Source: Candidatus Peribacteria bacterium RIFCSPLOWO2_12_FULL_55_15 | Lineage (GTDB): Bacteria; Patescibacteriota; Gracilibacteria; Peribacterales; Peribacteraceae | Assembly (NCBI GenBank): GCA_001789045.1 | Contig: MFYG01000001.1 | Location: 1-49,275, forward strand | Length of the DNA stretch: 49,275 nt | Reading direction: 5' to 3' | Shown here: one piece after another, positions 46,979 through 49,275 of the stretch | Position numbering within the stretch: position 1 is the stretch's first letter | Layout: every line of letters starts with the position of its first letter | Program-made: the position numbers and the translations under genes | Notes under the pieces: generated by a model | Databases searched by the model: none | Told to the model about the DNA's origin: nothing | What the model saw: the letters and a program-made list of their open reading frames with translations, nothing else

Positions 46979-46984
46979 TAGAAT
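46979..46984 (+). promoter_or_regulatory. -10 box (TAGAAT) of prfB
   Basis: GCTAGAAT lies 24 nt before the prfB ATG, with GGAGG at 46988-46992 downstream; the gene would have a short leader. Confidence 0.4.
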
Positions 46985-47008
46985 ACGGAGGATATTACCC
47001 CCTTCCCC

Positions 47009-48101
47009 ATGGAGGAACTCCTCAAAAAGCTTCGGGAACTCCAGAGTGCCATACACACGGGGAAGGACTCTCTTTGAGGCAAGAAACTACCCGCAAAGAA
47101 TCGCCGACCTGGAGGCCAAAAGCCGGGACCCCCGCATATGGGCCGATCAAAAAGCCGCCAACGCGCTCTTTGAGGAGCTCCGCGGCTTGAAAAAACTGTG
47201 GGAACCGCTCGCGCGCATTGCGGCCGACGCCGAAAATCTCATCGAACTTTCGGCATCAGCGGAGCCCGGCGATCTCCCGAGCCTGCAATCGGAAACAGGA
47301 AGGATAGAAAAAACATGGGAGGGTATCGAGCCGCAACTGTACCTTGGCGGTGAGTTCGATCTCCGCAACTGCTACCTCTCCATAAGCGGCGGCGCGGGAG
47401 GAACCGAAGCGCAGGATTGGGCGGCTATGCTGCTCCGCATGGAACTGCGCTACTGCGAACGGCAAGGCTGGAAAACCACGCTTCTCGAAAAAACCGACGG
47501 CGCGGAGGCCGGCATCAAGTCGGCCACAATCTTCGTGGAGGGCGATCCCGCCTACGGATACCTAAAATGCGAGAAGGGTACCCATCGCCTCGTGCGCCTC
47601 TCCCCCTTCAACGCAAAGAATCTCCGCCAGACGAGCTTCGCGCTCGTCGAAGTCCTCCCGGAAATCGGCGACGGCGGGGAGATCGCCATCGACCCCAAAG
47701 AACTCCGGATCGACACGTTCCGCAGCGGGGGGGCGGGCGGCCAGCACGTGAATAAGACCGAAAGCGCGGTGCGCATCACCCATGTCCCGACGGGGACGGT
47801 CGTCGGCTGCCAAAGCGAACGCAGCCAAATCCAAAACCGCGAGCACGCGATGCAGATGCTGAGGAGCAAGCTCCTCGAGAAAAAACGCACGGAAGACCAG
47901 GAGAAGAAAACGGAACTCAAAGGGGCTTCCGCAAGCGCGGACTTCGGGCAGCAAATCCGCAGCTACGTCCTTCACCCCTACCAGATGGTGAAGGATATCC
48001 GGACGAACGTCGAAACAAGCGACACGCAGGGCGTCCTCGACGGCGATCTGCAACCATTCATTGATGCGGAATTGAAACGAATGGCAAAGGAAAAACGGTA
48101 A
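47009..48101 (+). CDS. prfB: peptide chain release factor 2, programmed +1 frameshift
   Basis: The zero frame from ATG 47009 gives 22 residues (MEELLKKLRELQSAIHTGKD, then SL) and meets TGA at 47075-47077 preceded by CTT. A +1 shift at CTT-TGA joins it to the long frame continuing EARNYPQRIADLEAKSRDP, for a 363-residue RF2. A purine-rich GGGGAAGGA a few bases before CTT is the expected stimulatory Shine-Dalgarno-like element. Domain marks: RLSPF (stop-codon specificity for RF2) and SGGAGGQHVNKTESAVR with the catalytic GGQ. RF2 reads UAA and UGA, so UGA is stop here. Confidence 0.95.
47072..47077 (+). promoter_or_regulatory. programmed +1 frameshift site CTT TGA
   Basis: Slow decoding of the in-frame UGA when RF2 is scarce lets the ribosome slip to the +1 frame, the classical autoregulation of prfB. 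The internal GGGGAAGGA lies at 47058-47066. Confidence 0.92.
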
Positions 48102-48105
48102 GATT

Positions 48106-48170
48106 TCCCTCTCCCCGCGGGAGAGGGGAGACCGAAAAAGCACCCTCTTCAGAGAAGAGGGGCCTTCCGG
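48106..48170. repeat. tandem palindromes after prfB
   Basis: CCCTCTCCCCGCGGGAGAGGG (in parts) near 48108-48128 is followed by CCCTCTTCAGAGAAGAGGG at about 48143-48161. Either hairpin could end transcription of prfB or of the convergent histone gene. Same family as the insert in gatB. Confidence 0.75.
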
Positions 48171-48185
48171 AAACGAGGAGTATGT

Positions 48186-48356
48186 TTACAGATCGCGCTT
48201 CTGGACGGTGCCGCGGCCGTTCTCCTTACAACGCCAGCAGGCCCGCTTCACCTTGTGCGCGACAGTCTCATCGAGACCGTCGCAGAAATCTCCCGCGCAG
48301 CGCAGACCTTCAGCGTTGACGAGTTCCTTGACCTTCGACGCAACAGTGTAACTCAT
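48186..48356 (-). CDS. bacterial histone-fold protein (Bd0055-like)
   Basis: A 56-residue protein, MSYTVASKVKELVNAEGLRC at the start and RACWRCKENGRGTVQKRDL at the end. The layout is a minimal histone fold: short helix 1 (SKVKELVN), long central helix (DFCDGLDETVAHKVKRACWRCKENG), then the RGTVQKRDL strand-loop equivalent to the histone R-T pair and last helix. This matches the short bacterial histones typified by Bdellovibrio Bd0055, dimeric DNA-binding proteins. Four cysteines are unusual. It stands alone after prfB in convergent orientation. Confidence 0.8.
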   Translation of the reverse strand: MSYTVASKVKELVNAEGLRCAGDFCDGLDETVAHKVKRACWRCKENGRGTVQKRDL

Positions 48357-48597
48357 AGAAAAGGGGTAAAAGGGATAAAACAGGGGCATTCTAGGGACAT
48401 CCTGCGCACAATCGCAAGAGATTCCGCCTCTTTCGCAGAAAAACGGCAAAATAGAGCCATTCCAAGGGAATTAGCCGATAGACTTATTACTTCGATTCTG
48501 CCTCTCCAGTGCGTTTCTGGCACATATTCCTCACAGCACAGTAGTACTTTGACAAAAATAGTGCTATAATATCTCTGCAAACATCAACAACACTCTC
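48357..48597. other. intergenic region between histone gene and small peptide gene
   Basis: About 240 bases. It must hold the promoters of two divergent genes; only the one toward 48598 is clear. Inside are no convincing coding frames. Confidence 0.3.
48562..48570 (+). promoter_or_regulatory. extended -10 promoter (TGCTATAAT)
   Basis: TGCTATAAT is an extended -10 (TGnTATAAT). A TTGACA occurs at 48549-48554 but only 10 nt upstream, too close for a standard -35. The start near 48577 leaves a leader of about 20 nt before the ATG at 48598. Confidence 0.6.
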
Positions 48598-48705
48598 ATG
48601 CAGAAAATGACCCCCTGGCAGACGACGTTCGGTGCACTGATCGTTGTCTCCGCCTGCGCCGCTATCAGCGCGGTACTTGTCGGGAACCTCGCTGCTAAGT
48701 CATGA
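48598..48705 (+). CDS. 35-residue single-helix membrane peptide
   Basis: Sequence begins MQKMTPWQTTFGALIVVS and continues with a hydrophobic stretch to GNLAAKS, one membrane helix at about 10-31. It follows a strong promoter. A perfect 8-bp hairpin (48706-48724) begins at the base after the stop codon. Function unknown; peptides of this kind can be toxins of type I systems or small membrane regulators, but nothing here proves either. Confidence 0.5.
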   Translation: MQKMTPWQTTFGALIVVSACAAISAVLVGNLAAKS

Positions 48706-48750
48706 CTACCGGCAGAGCCGGTAGCTTGGGAAAAGCCCCTGGAAGGGGCT
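48706..48750. repeat. two hairpins at the 3' end of the IS200/IS605 remnant
   Basis: CTACCGGC-AGA-GCCGGTAG (48706-48724) and AGCCCCT-GGA-AGGGGCT (48734-48750). Subterminal hairpins of this sort mark the ends of IS200/IS605 elements, where TnpA binds. The first may also serve as terminator for the small peptide gene. Confidence 0.6.
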
Positions 48751-48752
48751 AG

Positions 48753-49055
48753 CTAAAGAGACTCAGAGCTACCGGCTGTGTTGATCAACCCCACCGCAGA
48801 TCCAACTCTGGACCATCGAAGAATGATGTAGGCCACCGAATGTTTGGGCGGAATCTTGAGAACCATGTGCATGTGATCGGGACAGGCTGTTCCTTCCAAT
48901 ACCTCCACTTCCTTCTGTTTTGCCAACTCTCGGATGATCTTGCCGATCTGAACCCTGACGAGTCCGTAGAGTTTGTGCTTCCGATACTTTGGTACAATGA
49001 CCACGTGGTATTTGCAGTCCCACACCACATGGCTCTGTGATTCGAAGGAGCGCAT
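48753..49055 (-). pseudogene. tnpA: IS200/IS605-family TnpA transposase, C-terminally truncated
   Basis: About 100 residues: HVVWDCKYHVVIVPKYRKHKLYG and the HUH metal motif CPDHMHMVLKIPPKHSVA are intact. Normal TnpA is 130-155 residues and continues with a WxRGY-type segment and the catalytic tyrosine helix; here the sequence diverges after SRVGSAVGL and stops. Without the tyrosine it should be inactive. An upstream ATG at 49100 would add 15 residues. Confidence 0.8.
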
Positions 49056-49140
49056 GTTGAAACGGGGAAATGCTCCTTGCAGGGGCTTTTCCTCGTGCAA
49101 CGTACAGCAAACGCCGGAACGGTAGAACCTGCGGATGTCT

Positions 49141-49157
49141 CACCGCCAGAGGCGGTG
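49141..49157. repeat. hairpin at the 5' end of the IS200/IS605 remnant
   Basis: CACCGCC-AGA-GGCGGTG, a perfect 7-bp stem with the same AGA loop as the hairpin at 48706-48724. Confidence 0.6.
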
Positions 49158-49275
49158 GTTTACTGGAGGATTATTAATCAAGGGGCTGGCCTAGGAAATG
49201 CTAGTAGAGTCTGAGGATTTTCCGCAAGGAGGAGAGCATTTCTCTGGATGTGCGACAGTTAAACCTCCATTCGCA
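49158..49275. other. end of window, nothing recognised
   Basis: About 118 bases after the IS remnant. An AAGGAGG is present near 49228-49234 but no convincing start or frame follows within the window. Confidence 0.2.

Larger units (their letters stand above)
48706..49157 (-). mobile_element. decayed IS200/IS605-type element
   Basis: TnpA remnant flanked by hairpins at both sides (48706-48750 and 49141-49157). It lies at the edge of the window; no tnpB or IscB-like gene is visible. Exact ends cannot be fixed. Confidence 0.6.

Noticed and set aside
48255-48569. Forward 104-codon frame across the histone gene
   Set aside because: Antisense of the histone gene, no ribosome site, no recognisable features.
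1-49275. UGA recoded to glycine as in SR1/Gracilibacteria
   Set aside because: Many genes end cleanly at TGA, RF2 is present, and reading through would extend proteins past conserved ends.

Overview
This 49 kb window looks like a chromosome segment of a small-genome bacterium, probably a Candidate Phyla Radiation (Patescibacteria) lineage, perhaps near Peregrinibacteria/Peribacteria. The reasons are very tight packing, many start/stop and convergent gene overlaps, unusual stand-alone single-domain proteins, a sigma/FecR/DUF5667 cluster, and translation and envelope genes with almost no biosynthetic genes. The lineage is an inference. UGA is an ordinary stop codon here: prfB (RF2) is present and carries the classical programmed frameshift at an in-frame UGA.

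Layout. 1-9.9 kb: start of pnp, rpsO, rmuC, pcrA/uvrD-like helicase, an exported protein, ksgA, comEC, a membrane-anchored methyltransferase, a DEAD-box helicase and a cold-shock protein. 9.95-15.1 kb: an accessory island with a Cys-rich ORF, a four-gene reverse-strand operon (beta-class DNA methyltransferase, MvaI/BcnI-like endonuclease, two unknown proteins) and a large serine recombinase. It is bounded by an exact 105-bp direct repeat whose right copy runs into the 3' end of a tRNA-Glu gene, and it holds a related inverted copy. 15-24.4 kb: an RNA uracil methyltransferase lacking the usual catalytic Cys, an HExxH protease, a sugar-transferase N-domain protein, a nucleotidyltransferase, a SecD-like lipoprotein, a SecD with an inserted parvulin domain, a truncated ThyX and two small membrane proteins. 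24.6-31.2 kb: nth, dnaQ-like exonuclease, def, gatB, efp, a FecR/DUF5667 protein and its sigma factor. 31.2-39 kb: O-antigen ligase, epimerase, two half-size EamA proteins, HAD phosphatase, phosphoglycerate mutase, WecG-type and GT2 glycosyltransferases, trmD. 39-43.6 kb: 2-oxoacid oxidoreductase (two genes) with a flavodoxin, then a NIF3-family gene. 43.6-49.3 kb: membrane protein, infC-rpmI-rplT, PilN/PilO-like pair, prfB, a 56-residue bacterial histone-fold protein, a 35-residue membrane peptide and a decayed IS200/IS605 element.

Two genome-wide habits stand out. First, palindromic elements and 7-nt tandem repeats occur inside coding sequences without breaking the reading frame (pcrA, ksgA, gatB, trmD, the O-antigen ligase, the oxidoreductase). 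A heptamer array reads as the same heptapeptide in all three frames, which explains how it can be tolerated. Second, many first-in-operon genes have a TATACT/TAGAAT/TACAAT-like -10 box only 6-12 nt before the ATG and no Shine-Dalgarno sequence, suggesting widespread leaderless transcription; clear Shine-Dalgarno sites are seen at only a few genes. Many proteins (cell-surface polysaccharide, secretion, pili, DNA uptake) concern the cell envelope.
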